Part shown: in pieces, positions 1-5,181 of the stretch
How the letters are laid out: each line of letters opens with the position of its first letter
Position numbering within the stretch: position 1 is the stretch's first letter
Assembly (NCBI GenBank): GCA_030620935.1
Contig: JAUXIP010000184.1
Coordinates: 1 to 5,181 of the forward strand
Source of the DNA: Deltaproteobacteria bacterium
Lineage (GTDB): Bacteria > Desulfobacterota_B > Binatia > UBA9968
Reading direction: 5' to 3'
Length of the DNA: 5,181 nt
The notes under the pieces: model-generated
Told to the model about the DNA's origin: nothing
Databases searched by the model: none
The model's input: only the letters and a program-made list of their open reading frames with translations
Position numbers and translations under genes: made by a program

Positions 1-197
1 GTTTGGCGGCGAGCAGATTTACCGCCAACCTGTTTAGAGTAAGGGATGTCGGAGAGAATTTTCGGTTGTGGAGGGTCAGAAGCCGATGGAGGTGTTGCTT
101 CCGCACCCTGGAGGGTTTTCGTCACAGGACTGAGACAGAGTAGTAGCAGTAAAGTTAGCTCTGAAATTAAAGGTATGGTTCTAAAGACGCCCATCAT
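1..197 (-). CDS. Partial second alpha/beta hydrolase: exported N-terminus, cut by the left edge
   Basis: Reading leftward from ATG at 197 (a second ATG follows at 194), a frame of 65 codons stays open to the window edge. An in-frame stop at 231-233 and no other start codon in between fix the start. The N-terminus has an Arg at residue 6, a hydrophobic run rich in Leu at about 14-24 and an AEA site at 32-34, so it resembles a signal peptide. An acidic Glu13 in the hydrophobic region is slightly unusual. Residues 50-65 read DIPYSKQVGGKSARRQ, matching the DIPY...RRQTLDLY segment of the neighbouring hydrolase, where it leads into the first strands of the fold. The catalytic residues lie outside the window. 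The gene follows the larger hydrolase on the same strand after an 80-nt gap, so an operon of paralogues from tandem duplication is likely. The ribosome-binding site is weak. Family assignment rests only on this N-terminal similarity. Confidence 0.72.
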   Translation of the reverse strand, partial: MMGVFRTIPLISELTLLLLLCLSPVTKTLQGAEATPPSASDPPQPKILSDIPYSKQVGGKSARRQ

Positions 198-205
198 CTT
201 TCTGT

Positions 206-218
206 TCCGGATACCGGA
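206..218. repeat. Perfect inverted repeat just upstream of the second hydrolase start
   Basis: TCCGG-ATA-CCGGA is a 5+3+5 perfect inverted repeat. It lies 8 nt upstream of the ATG at 197, in the 80-nt gap between the two hydrolase genes. In the leftward transcript it would form a short GC-rich hairpin including the only GGA that could act as a Shine-Dalgarno sequence. It might therefore limit translation of the downstream hydrolase. It may equally be chance at this length. Confidence 0.35.
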
Positions 219-277
219 GAATTTGCAGTATTAGAACGCACTCTCTTTATGGTAGAGACAAATTTATAGGAATATTG

Positions 278-2071
278 TTATTTCTTCGGCTTCCTTAAAG
301 GCCGGCGATCCTTCACTACCAGATCATACAATTCCTGTCTGACATTTTCCTCAACGACATTAGGTGAGGCGCCTATTTTTTCCGCGACGTCATGCTGATT
401 AAAAATGAAGCCTTTCCAGACCTTCGGAGGATATGTCTCGAGGGGCAGGGCGAAACCTCCATGTGGGGCGCCGGTGGATACGACGGTATGGTGGCTACGC
501 GAGCCGACTCCACGAAAGCTGTGACAATAGACGCAACCGTTGCGGTACGTCAAGACGTCGTAAACCTCTTTGGGTATGTTTCTCAGACGTTTAAGTGGGT
601 CATCGTTAAACAATCGGAAACTTTCCGGAGTAAGGGCATAATGCGACGATTGCACCTGCAATTCCACTGGCGGTTCCTTCAAAAAGTGTATGAACGCCCC
701 TAAAGGACGAGCCATCATGGGGGGGCGTGGGCCGGGCTTCCACGAATATTCACGCAACGCCCGGTAAAATACACCAAAGCGGAACAGATTCTTTTCCTCG
801 TCAATGCCGATGACAATGACTGGTTTGTACGGTTCGACGTGTTTCCGGTCCCAGAACTGTTTTTCATCGTGAAGATTGGTAATAACAAGAAACCTGCCTT
901 GCCCGATCTTTTTCTTTGGAAGTGAATCCAAATAGGAGAACAAATCGATAGCGTAGTAACGTTCCAAAGGCCACTCCCGCAATTCATATTTCATAGGACC
1001 ATAGATAGGAAGCAACCTTTCCACAAATCTTCTATCGACGGGGAAAGAACGGATAAGCTTTTTATGACGCCAAAATGGGGCAGTCGAAAACGGCGGATTC
1101 AACCACCTGCGTTTTGAAGCTAATAAATCCTGGAGTTCTTCTGAGAGAGGCTCCACTTTGAGAAAATCCAGAACCAAGCTACGAGGCTCGCTGAATTCGC
1201 CGCTTAGTTCTACCATTGAAAAATGATCTCGGTCGGGGACAACATATTGTTCCACCTTTTGATGTCCTGTGGCGCGCAGCGCTGCAGCGAATCTTCGAGC
1301 ATCGACGCGAAAACCATCGAAATCAGCTGAGCCGGCTAAAATCAAAAAAGGCGGAGTATCAGCTCGAACGTGTGTAATGGGAGAGGCGACTTTGGGAGCC
1401 TTCCCGTCGGCCCCGAACGTCTGGAGAATGGCTATTTTAGCCTCCTCGGAAGATCGCATTTGGTGAGAGAGATCGTATAGACCGCTGATGGCTATCACTC
1501 CCGCCAGAGATTTCGCCTTCACACCGTGCTTTGCCAGGTAGCGTGGGTCGAGGGTGATCAGAGCCGCAAGGTGAGCACCTGACGAGTGGCCGGCAAGATA
1601 GATTCTTTTCGCGTCATATCCGTACTGATCAGCTTTTCGAATCAAGTAAGCCACGGCTGCGGCGACATCTCGGGCTTCGGCGGGATGGCGATGTTTGGGC
1701 GCCAGGCGGAAGCGGACAAGTGCGACGGCGATGTTTCTTGCTGAAAGGACGTCGGCGATGGCCGGGCCGATGCGGTAATCGTCATCGGTGAACGTCCAGA
1801 AACCGCCGTGGATGAAGACGACTAACGGTGGTTTAGACTTTGTTTTAGCCGGTAGATATAGATCCAGGGTTTGGCGGCGAGGAGCCTTCGCGCCTGCATT
1901 GTCCACGTAAGGGATATCACGCTGGATTCTTGGTTTATCCCTTGCCGGTGTTTGAGCGGTAATCTCCGTATAAGGAATCCACCCCTGAAAAAAAGCAACA
2001 AATAACGCCAACACCAGCAGTATAGCAATGGCCGTGAATAAAGCGATGCGTTGCAAGCGCCGTTCCATCAT
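278..2071 (-). CDS. Membrane-anchored alpha/beta hydrolase (esterase type) fused to a C-terminal CxxCH heme-binding region
   Basis: This 597-residue protein starts with basic residues and one hydrophobic segment (about 9-29), an uncleaved anchor or signal that would place the rest in the periplasm. Residues about 50-305 form an esterase/lipase-type alpha/beta hydrolase. HGGFW at 88-92 is the oxyanion hole, GHSSG at 161-165 is the nucleophile elbow with Ser163, Asp250 is the likely acid and His283 (RDHF) the catalytic His. The triad is therefore complete. Residues about 306-500 match nothing I recognise. CVYCH at 513-517 is a c-type heme attachment motif, followed by a GGFALPLETYPPKVW segment like the late part of single-heme cytochrome c domains. 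No Met in the usual distal position follows, so the sixth ligand is unclear. ATG at 2071 has TAAGG five bases upstream, and a second ATG follows at once. It is probably cotranscribed with the partial hydrolase at 1-197. The substrate is unknown. The hydrolase call is firm; the heme domain is likely but rests on one motif. Confidence 0.9.
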   Translation of the reverse strand: MMERRLQRIALFTAIAILLVLALFVAFFQGWIPYTEITAQTPARDKPRIQRDIPYVDNAGAKAPRRQTLDLYLPAKTKSKPPLVVFIHGGFWTFTDDDYRIGPAIADVLSARNIAVALVRFRLAPKHRHPAEARDVAAAVAYLIRKADQYGYDAKRIYLAGHSSGAHLAALITLDPRYLAKHGVKAKSLAGVIAISGLYDLSHQMRSSEEAKIAILQTFGADGKAPKVASPITHVRADTPPFLILAGSADFDGFRVDARRFAAALRATGHQKVEQYVVPDRDHFSMVELSGEFSEPRSLVLDFLKVEPLSEELQDLLASKRRWLNPPFSTAPFWRHKKLIRSFPVDRRFVERLLPIYGPMKYELREWPLERYYAIDLFSYLDSLPKKKIGQGRFLVITNLHDEKQFWDRKHVEPYKPVIVIGIDEEKNLFRFGVFYRALREYSWKPGPRPPMMARPLGAFIHFLKEPPVELQVQSSHYALTPESFRLFNDDPLKRLRNIPKEVYDVLTYRNGCVYCHSFRGVGSRSHHTVVSTGAPHGGFALPLETYPPKVWKGFIFNQHDVAEKIGASPNVVEENVRQELYDLVVKDRRPLRKPKK

Positions 2072-2127
2072 TAAAACCTTACCTGCAGGGGGGAATCCCT
2101 GTCAAATCAGCCACTTCGTTTTTGTCC

Positions 2128-2156
2128 TTGACGACTTTCAGAGTCGGGCCTATTTT
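2128..2156 (+). promoter_or_regulatory. Putative sigma70 promoter for the DGQHR gene
   Basis: TTGACG at 2128-2133 (5 of 6 to the -35 consensus) is followed by exactly 17 bases and TATTTT at 2151-2156 (4 of 6 to the -10 consensus). Transcription would begin near 2163, giving a leader of about 45 nt before the ATG at 2208. If that is right, the in-frame extension back to 2028 lies upstream of the transcript and cannot be translated from it. Confidence 0.45.
2132..2146. promoter_or_regulatory. Small dyad within the promoter spacer, possible operator
   Basis: CGACT-TTCAG-AGTCG is a 5+5+5 inverted repeat lying between the -35 and -10 elements of the rightward promoter. A repressor bound here would block RNA polymerase. 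The arms are short, so this is only suggestive. DndB-type DGQHR proteins have been described as transcriptional regulators, which makes autoregulation a conceivable but unsupported idea. Confidence 0.25.
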
Positions 2157-2180
2157 AGAGCTTTCTTTGGGGTAGGAAAA
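2152..2180 (-). promoter_or_regulatory. Weak leftward promoter candidate for the hydrolase operon
   Basis: On the minus strand, TAAAAT (2157 down to 2152, 5 of 6 to the -10 consensus) has TTTTCC 17 bases upstream (2180-2175), a poor -35. The -10 occupies nearly the same AT-rich stretch as the rightward -10, so the two divergent promoters would compete for polymerase. The leader to the ATG at 2071 would be about 75 nt. Confidence 0.25.
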
Positions 2181-2190
2181 TATCGGACAG

Positions 2191-2196
2191 AAGGAG
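2191..2196 (+). promoter_or_regulatory. Ribosome-binding site that sets the DGQHR start
   Basis: AAGGAG is a strong Shine-Dalgarno core. It lies 11 bases before ATG 2208, which opens the DGQHR frame. ATG 2198 is only one base away, too close, and opens a different 83-codon frame that looks like a shadow. The site supports a 370-residue product rather than the 430-residue one starting at 2028. Confidence 0.6.
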
Positions 2197-2207
2197 AATG
2201 TCGGATC

Positions 2208-3320
2208 ATGCTGGCAACGCGAATTCGACAGAAAGAGGGAACATTTTACTTTGTCGCCTACAAGGCGGCGGATCTACTCGACCGGGTGAGATTCACAAGC
2301 CGCTACTATTTCGAAGGAGAGACCATCGAGGCGGAAGACGCGGGGGACGACGATGTCGCGCGATTCATCGGCGGTATCGAGAAGAGCGAAAAGGCCTTTC
2401 AGCGCTTGCTCAATCGAAGAAAAGTCCGCCAGATCGTCAACTTCTATGAAACCGCGGTGAACCAGCCGTTGATTCCCGGTACCATTCTCCTTTTCACCGA
2501 CGAGGTGCTCCGCTTCAGGCGGGCGGATTCCTCGGAGACCATAGGTCATCTGAGCGACCCGGAACAGAACTTTCTAATCATCGATGGGCAGCACCGATTG
2601 GCGGCGCTTCACTTCTTCCGCCAGAAGCATCCTGACCTGACGGAAACCATCGAGGTTCCGTGTGTTCTCTTCGACGGCAAGAGCGCCGATTTCGCCACGG
2701 AGATGTTCGTCGTCATCAACTCGACCCATACGAGAATCAACAAATCCCATCTGGTGGATCTCTACGAGCGGGTCTCCTGGGAGACGCCGGAGAAGAAATT
2801 CGCCGCCAAGGTCGTCAACCGGCTCTATGACGAGACGGACTCACCGCTCCGCTACAGGATCAACCGTTTGGGAGGGCGGAGCGGCCAGGCAAAATGGATC
2901 CTCCAGTCGGAGATGTTCAACGAGCTCCATAAAGTCGTCCAGACCCATAAGAGATTCTTCAGCGACAGATTTCAGATGAGGTCGGATTATGCCTATGCCC
3001 TGGTGCGCGACTATCTGAAGGCGGTGCGCGAAGTCATGGAAGCGGTCTGGGGCGAGAACGATAAGTTCATGTTCACCCGGGATGTCACCCTCAAGGCTCT
3101 GATCCGTGTCCTCGGCAACCTCCTTTGGGACAAGAAGCTGATGCAGGCCTGGGAGGATGAGCGCTCGCCGAAGGTCTTTTTGGACCTCTTGAGACCTTGG
3201 TCCGAAATGTCTAGAGAATTCCGCGCCGAGGGATTCTACGAGCGCTTTCCCGCCAAAGGCCAGGTCGAGCGCGTGCGGCGTATCCATATGAAGCTCATCC
3301 AACAGATAGAGAAGGCATGA
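2208..3320 (+). CDS. DGQHR-domain protein, DndB/DpdB-like
   Basis: This 370-residue soluble protein has no signal peptide or membrane segment. IIDGQHR with DGQHR at residues 126-130 (bases 2583-2597) is the signature of the DGQHR superfamily, followed by RLAALHFF. A second family block is FVVINSTHTRIN at 167-178. Known members include DndB, linked to regulation of DNA phosphorothioation, and DpdB of 7-deazaguanine DNA modification. The fold is related to ParB/sulfiredoxin-type nucleotide-binding domains. The C-terminal third is rich in charged residues and probably helical. The start was chosen at 2208 because of the AAGGAG site and upstream promoter. The longer 2028 start would overlap the divergent hydrolase and adds a stretch unlike the family. 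No dndA-E, dpd or restriction gene lies in the window, so it is either an orphan or at the edge of a system. The coding sequence looks more GC-rich than its flanks. The domain call is strong; the biological role is open. Confidence 0.88.
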   Translation: MLATRIRQKEGTFYFVAYKAADLLDRVRFTSRYYFEGETIEAEDAGDDDVARFIGGIEKSEKAFQRLLNRRKVRQIVNFYETAVNQPLIPGTILLFTDEVLRFRRADSSETIGHLSDPEQNFLIIDGQHRLAALHFFRQKHPDLTETIEVPCVLFDGKSADFATEMFVVINSTHTRINKSHLVDLYERVSWETPEKKFAAKVVNRLYDETDSPLRYRINRLGGRSGQAKWILQSEMFNELHKVVQTHKRFFSDRFQMRSDYAYALVRDYLKAVREVMEAVWGENDKFMFTRDVTLKALIRVLGNLLWDKKLMQAWEDERSPKVFLDLLRPWSEMSREFRAEGFYERFPAKGQVERVRRIHMKLIQQIEKA

Positions 3321-3332
3321 TTTTCTAAGTGG

Positions 3333-3401
3333 GGTTCAAAGGTTCAAGGGTTTAAACGTTTAAGGTAGGAACTGAACTCTTGAACCTTGAGCATTTGAAC
3401 T
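3333..3401. repeat. 8-bp tandem repeat array folded into a long imperfect inverted repeat
   Basis: The left half holds four head-to-tail 8-mers on an exact 8-base period: GGTTCAAA (3333), GGTTCAAG (3341), GGTTTAAA (3349) and CGTTTAAG (3357). The right half holds inverted versions: CTTGAACC (3379) and TTTGAACT (3394), with a degenerate CTTGAGCA between. As RNA, 3341-3352 pairs with 3375-3386 (12 pairs, one G-U) and 3334-3340 pairs with 3394-3400 (7 pairs), separated by a 7-nt bulge. The loop contains a 12-bp palindrome at 3352-3363. It begins 12 bases after the DGQHR stop. No T-run follows, so a classical Rho-independent terminator is unlikely, although transcription could still be slowed. It resembles an intergenic repeat element. 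Confidence 0.7.
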
Positions 3402-3515
3402 AAGGCTGCAGAAGAGTAGTGAAACTATAACGGCTAAATATTTCGAGAACCCAGAAAAAGTAATGAGATGGGGAGATTTTTCATCGACTCAGGCAATGTA
3501 AAATCATAAGACCCG

Positions 3516-3520
3516 GGAGG
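3516..3520 (+). promoter_or_regulatory. Ribosome-binding site of the small unknown gene
   Basis: GGAGG lies 10 bases before ATG 3531, and a second GAGG at 3524-3527 is only three bases away. The GGAGG site supports this start. TAAAAT at 3499-3504 upstream could be a -10 element, but no convincing -35 accompanies it. Confidence 0.55.
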
Positions 3521-3530
3521 AACGAGGACA

Positions 3531-3920
3531 ATGGTAAAAGACAAATCGAGTGATCCGGTTGTTATTGAGACCGCTGGGATGCGGATAACGGTGAACTATA
3601 GGCATAGCGGCGGTGATGAAGGGCTGACGTTTGATATCACCACGGCGGGCGAAAAAGAAGGAGGGGCGAGAATTCTCCGCTTCGACTGTTTCAAAAAGAC
3701 GCCGCATTATCACATCGGCCCGTCAGGGAAAAATAGCGTCCACGATATGAAAGATGAAGGTATCGAGGACCCGCTTGGCTGGACTTTGGATCAGCTTAAA
3801 ACCCGACTTCCCTCAATGGTCACGGAAGCAGGCTATGGAGAAATCGCCAAGATGATCGACCAAGAGGCTATAGCGAATAGTCTTTCCCGGGTTGAGAAGG
3901 ATATATTCGCTAAAATTTGA
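3531..3920 (+). CDS. Small soluble protein of unknown function
   Basis: I do not recognise a characterised family. The 129-residue product has no signal peptide or membrane segment. Its first half looks like beta strands (ITVNYRHSGGDEGLTFDI at 19-36, ARILRFDCF at 46-54). The most distinctive block is FDCFKKTPHYHIGPSGK at 51-67, with Cys53, His59 and His61 close together, a pattern that could bind a metal or a nucleotide but proves neither. The second half (about 82-129) looks helical, containing LDQLKTRLPSMVTEAGY. A strong ribosome-binding site, a codon-like composition and an open frame without shadows of better quality support it as a real gene. It lies 210 bases downstream of the DGQHR gene on the same strand, beyond the repeat hairpin, so a shared transcript is possible but not shown. 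It converges on the binding-protein gene at 4151. Confidence 0.75.
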   Translation: MVKDKSSDPVVIETAGMRITVNYRHSGGDEGLTFDITTAGEKEGGARILRFDCFKKTPHYHIGPSGKNSVHDMKDEGIEDPLGWTLDQLKTRLPSMVTEAGYGEIAKMIDQEAIANSLSRVEKDIFAKI

Positions 3921-3931
3921 TCGAAGCGTCG

Positions 3932-3958
3932 AAAAATCCGGGGGACCTTCGCAGTCCC
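3932..3958 (-). terminator. Weak leftward terminator candidate
   Basis: On the minus strand GGGAC (3958-3954) and GTCCC (3946-3942) form a 5-bp stem with a 7-nt loop, followed five bases later by TTTTT (3936-3932). It would end leftward transcription from the binding-protein gene before it runs antisense into the small unknown gene. The stem is short and the T-run is displaced, so this is tentative. Confidence 0.25.
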
Positions 3959-3976
3959 ACTGTTCTTGTTCAATGT

Positions 3977-4017
3977 AAACCCCGCCTCTTGAGGCAGGCA
4001 CAAAGCCGATGGGGTTT
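3977..4017. other. Three-way-junction-like structured element in the convergent intergenic region
   Basis: AAACCCC (3977-3983) pairs perfectly with GGGGTTT (4011-4017). Enclosed between them are GCCTCTTGAGGC (3984-3995), a self-complementary hairpin with a CTTG tetraloop, and GGC-ACAAA-GCC (3997-4007). The result is an outer 7-bp stem enclosing two hairpins with almost no unpaired bases at the junction, more structure than short random sequence usually shows. Because DNA complementarity is symmetric, either strand could fold. The neighbouring genes end here from both sides, so a 3'-end structure or a small RNA is more plausible than a leader element. Confidence 0.4.
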
Positions 4018-4021
4018 CCAA

Positions 4022-4079
4022 AGGGGAGGAGCGGCAGCGATCCTCTTTTGGTCAAACACGGGGATTCAAACTCCGTGTT
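4022..4079. terminator. Two hairpins between convergent genes, possible bidirectional terminator region
   Basis: The stronger hairpin is AACACGGGG (4055-4063) with CTCCGTGTT (4071-4079): nine pairs including one G-U, with loop ATTCAAA. Just before it, AGGGGAGGA (4022-4030) can pair with TCCTCTTTT (4041-4049) using three G-U wobbles. The position between the 3' ends of the genes at 3531-3920 and 4151-5181 fits termination. Neither strand shows a clean T-run directly after the stems, so the role is inferred mainly from position. Confidence 0.4.
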
Positions 4080-4150
4080 CGATATAACTTGATTTTCTTC
4101 TTAGGCCCGTCTCCGCCGGCTCTCTTTAGTCAAAGCAATTCCCCACCGGT

Positions 4151-5181
4151 CTACTGGTCCACAAATACCTGCCGATGCTGTTTGGTGACACTTCCAATAA
4201 CAGGGCCTATCATATCAGGATCGACCAGAGTGAAGGATTTCTTAACTAATCCCGGAAAGCGTTGTTGGATACCCTTTCGCACTGCCACCCGGCCGAAGGT
4301 GGTAATTTTGGTCTGTCCTTCCTGAGAGAGTGCCCAGTCGATGTAAAGCGCTGCCGCATGGGGATGAGGCGCGTGCCGGACCAGCATAATAACGTTGGGC
4401 TTCGCCATATAGGGATCGAGAATGGCCCAACTGATCGGCGCCCCCTTCTCCTCAAAGTCCAACACCGAATGACCATGGAGGGCAATACCTACGGGTCTTT
4501 CGCCTGCTATGACGAGTTGGGTCTGAAGCGTCCTTCCCCGCCGCATGGAGAGGTCCTGCTGGGCAAGCTTTTTCATATACGCTAGACCTTTTTCCCTCCC
4601 AAAGTGTGAGAGTAAGCCGGCAAACCACTCAAAGTCGTCAGTATCCAGAAGCATTTTCCCTTTCCACTGGGGATCCAACAGATCCTCATAGCTCTGAGGC
4701 ACCTCGTTGCGTTTGACCTGACCGATATTGTAGCCAAGGACAATCGGGACAACATAAAGGGGAGTGAAGTATCCTTCTCGATCTACGTAAGCTTTAGGAA
4801 AAGACCTTCTCTCCGGCGAAAAATATGGATCTATAATACCCTGCTTTTTTTCCTGATACGCAGTTGCAGAAAGGGCACTGAGGACATCGACTTGATGCCT
4901 GCCGGCTCGAAATTCAGTTCCGACTTTCGTCGCCTGCCTCTGCCCCGATACCCGAAAGGCGGTGACTTTAAGAAAGGGATATCGCTTACGAAACAGTTGG
5001 GTAAAAGGAGATAGTTGGTCCTGGCGCATGGAACTATAGACTACCAAGTCTCCTTCGGCCTTGGCTCCGTTAATCAGAGCCTTCGTTCTTGCCTCGGGTG
5101 CGAGTTTATTCAGCTTTGCCAGGATCTGTCCGGCGGTTTCCTGAGCTGAGGCTCCCTGAACGGCGATTAAGCTGAGAGCTA
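4151..5181 (-). CDS. ABC-transporter periplasmic substrate-binding protein, N-terminus cut by the right edge
   Basis: The frame is open from the right edge to TAG at 4153-4151, giving 342 visible residues. The first visible residues (ALSLIAVQGASA then QE) are the end of a signal peptide with an ASA cleavage site. They are followed by GQILAKLNKLAPEARTKALI and a NGAKAEGDLVVYSS block typical of family 1 extracellular solute-binding proteins of the AfuA/FutA type (COG1840). LGYN at visible residues 148-151 and the following block through WKGKMLLDT are also characteristic. The paired tyrosines that hold ferric iron in FbpA/FutA proteins are not evident; the corresponding stretch reads GIALHGHSV, so iron is not a safe substrate guess. 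A TTG at 5047-5045 encodes an internal Leu and is not the start. No permease or ATPase gene is visible, and partners may lie beyond either edge. The family is well supported; the ligand is unknown. Confidence 0.9.
   Translation of the reverse strand, partial: ALSLIAVQGASAQETAGQILAKLNKLAPEARTKALINGAKAEGDLVVYSSMRQDQLSPFTQLFRKRYPFLKVTAFRVSGQRQATKVGTEFRAGRHQVDVLSALSATAYQEKKQGIIDPYFSPERRSFPKAYVDREGYFTPLYVVPIVLGYNIGQVKRNEVPQSYEDLLDPQWKGKMLLDTDDFEWFAGLLSHFGREKGLAYMKKLAQQDLSMRRGRTLQTQLVIAGERPVGIALHGHSVLDFEEKGAPISWAILDPYMAKPNVIMLVRHAPHPHAAALYIDWALSQEGQTKITTFGRVAVRKGIQQRFPGLVKKSFTLVDPDMIGPVIGSVTKQHRQVFVDQ

Noticed and set aside
46..234. Plus-strand open frame of 62 codons
   Set aside because: It has no usable ribosome-binding spacing and its product looks like random sequence. 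The opposite strand encodes a signal peptide and a hydrolase-like N-terminus over the same bases.
715..987. Minus-strand open frame of 90 codons inside the hydrolase gene
   Set aside because: It is an alternative frame on the same strand as the clear 597-residue protein, with no motif or start signal of its own.
2076..2105. Leftward promoter from a perfect TTGACA (2105-2100)
   Set aside because: The only partner 18 bases downstream is TAAGGT, a poor -10 that is also the ribosome-binding site. Transcription would begin at or after the start codon.
2028..2207. N-terminal extension of the DGQHR gene back to ATG 2028
   Set aside because: It would overlap the start of the divergent hydrolase, lies upstream of the likely promoter, and has no good ribosome-binding site, whereas AAGGAG precedes ATG 2208.
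2841..3302. Minus-strand open frame of 153 codons
   Set aside because: It is antisense to the DGQHR coding region, has no recognisable motif, and is explained by the base composition of that gene.
3975..4050. Cyclic-di-GMP (GEMM-I-like) riboswitch, suggested by AAACC ... CAAAGCC with an 18-base hairpin between
   Set aside because: The second helical domain does not appear, the tetraloop is not GNRA, and no gene follows on the same strand. A covariance-model scan would settle it.
4055..4079. T-arm-like stem with loop ATTCAAA, hinting at a tRNA or attachment site
   Set aside because: The TTC is one base out of register for a T-loop, and no anticodon arm, acceptor stem or CCA-adjacent pairing can be built around it.
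4151..5047. Binding-protein gene beginning at TTG 5047
   Set aside because: The same frame continues upstream with clear family sequence and a signal-peptide end, so the TTG is an internal Leu codon.

Overview
The window looks like moderate-GC DNA from a Gram-negative bacterium. Two exported proteins and a c-type heme motif imply a periplasm and a cytochrome c maturation system. The substrate-binding protein is of the kind common in Deltaproteobacteria-like lineages and in Rokubacteria, NC10 and Binatota metagenomes. That placement is an inference from family resemblance, and no ribosomal marker is present to test it.

Layout, left to right. (1) Positions 1-197, minus strand: the N-terminus of a second alpha/beta hydrolase, running off the left edge. 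It is recognisable from its signal-peptide-like start and from an 'IPY...RRQT' segment shared with the next gene. (2) Positions 278-2071, minus strand: a complete 597-residue protein. It has a membrane anchor, a full esterase-type alpha/beta hydrolase domain, an unrecognised middle region of about 200 residues, and a C-terminal segment with a CxxCH heme-binding motif. The two hydrolase genes are transcribed leftward as a likely operon. (3) Positions 2072-2207: a divergent intergenic region with a good sigma70-like promoter facing right and a weaker one facing left. (4) Positions 2208-3320, plus strand: a DGQHR-domain protein related to DndB/DpdB of DNA phosphorothioation and 7-deazaguanine modification systems, with no modification genes visible beside it. 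(5) Positions 3333-3401: an 8-bp-period repeat array that folds back into a long imperfect hairpin. (6) Positions 3531-3920, plus strand: a small soluble protein of unknown function. (7) Positions 3921-4150: a hairpin-rich convergent intergenic region. (8) Positions 4151-5181, minus strand: an ABC-transporter periplasmic binding protein, cut at its N-terminus by the right edge of the window.

The genes do not form one obvious pathway. The most coherent unit is the tandem hydrolase pair, one copy of which is fused to a putative heme domain. This suggests a periplasmic esterase coupled to redox chemistry or electron transfer. The DGQHR gene may be an orphan or one end of a defence or DNA-modification locus, but it is followed only by the hairpin array and the small unknown gene.
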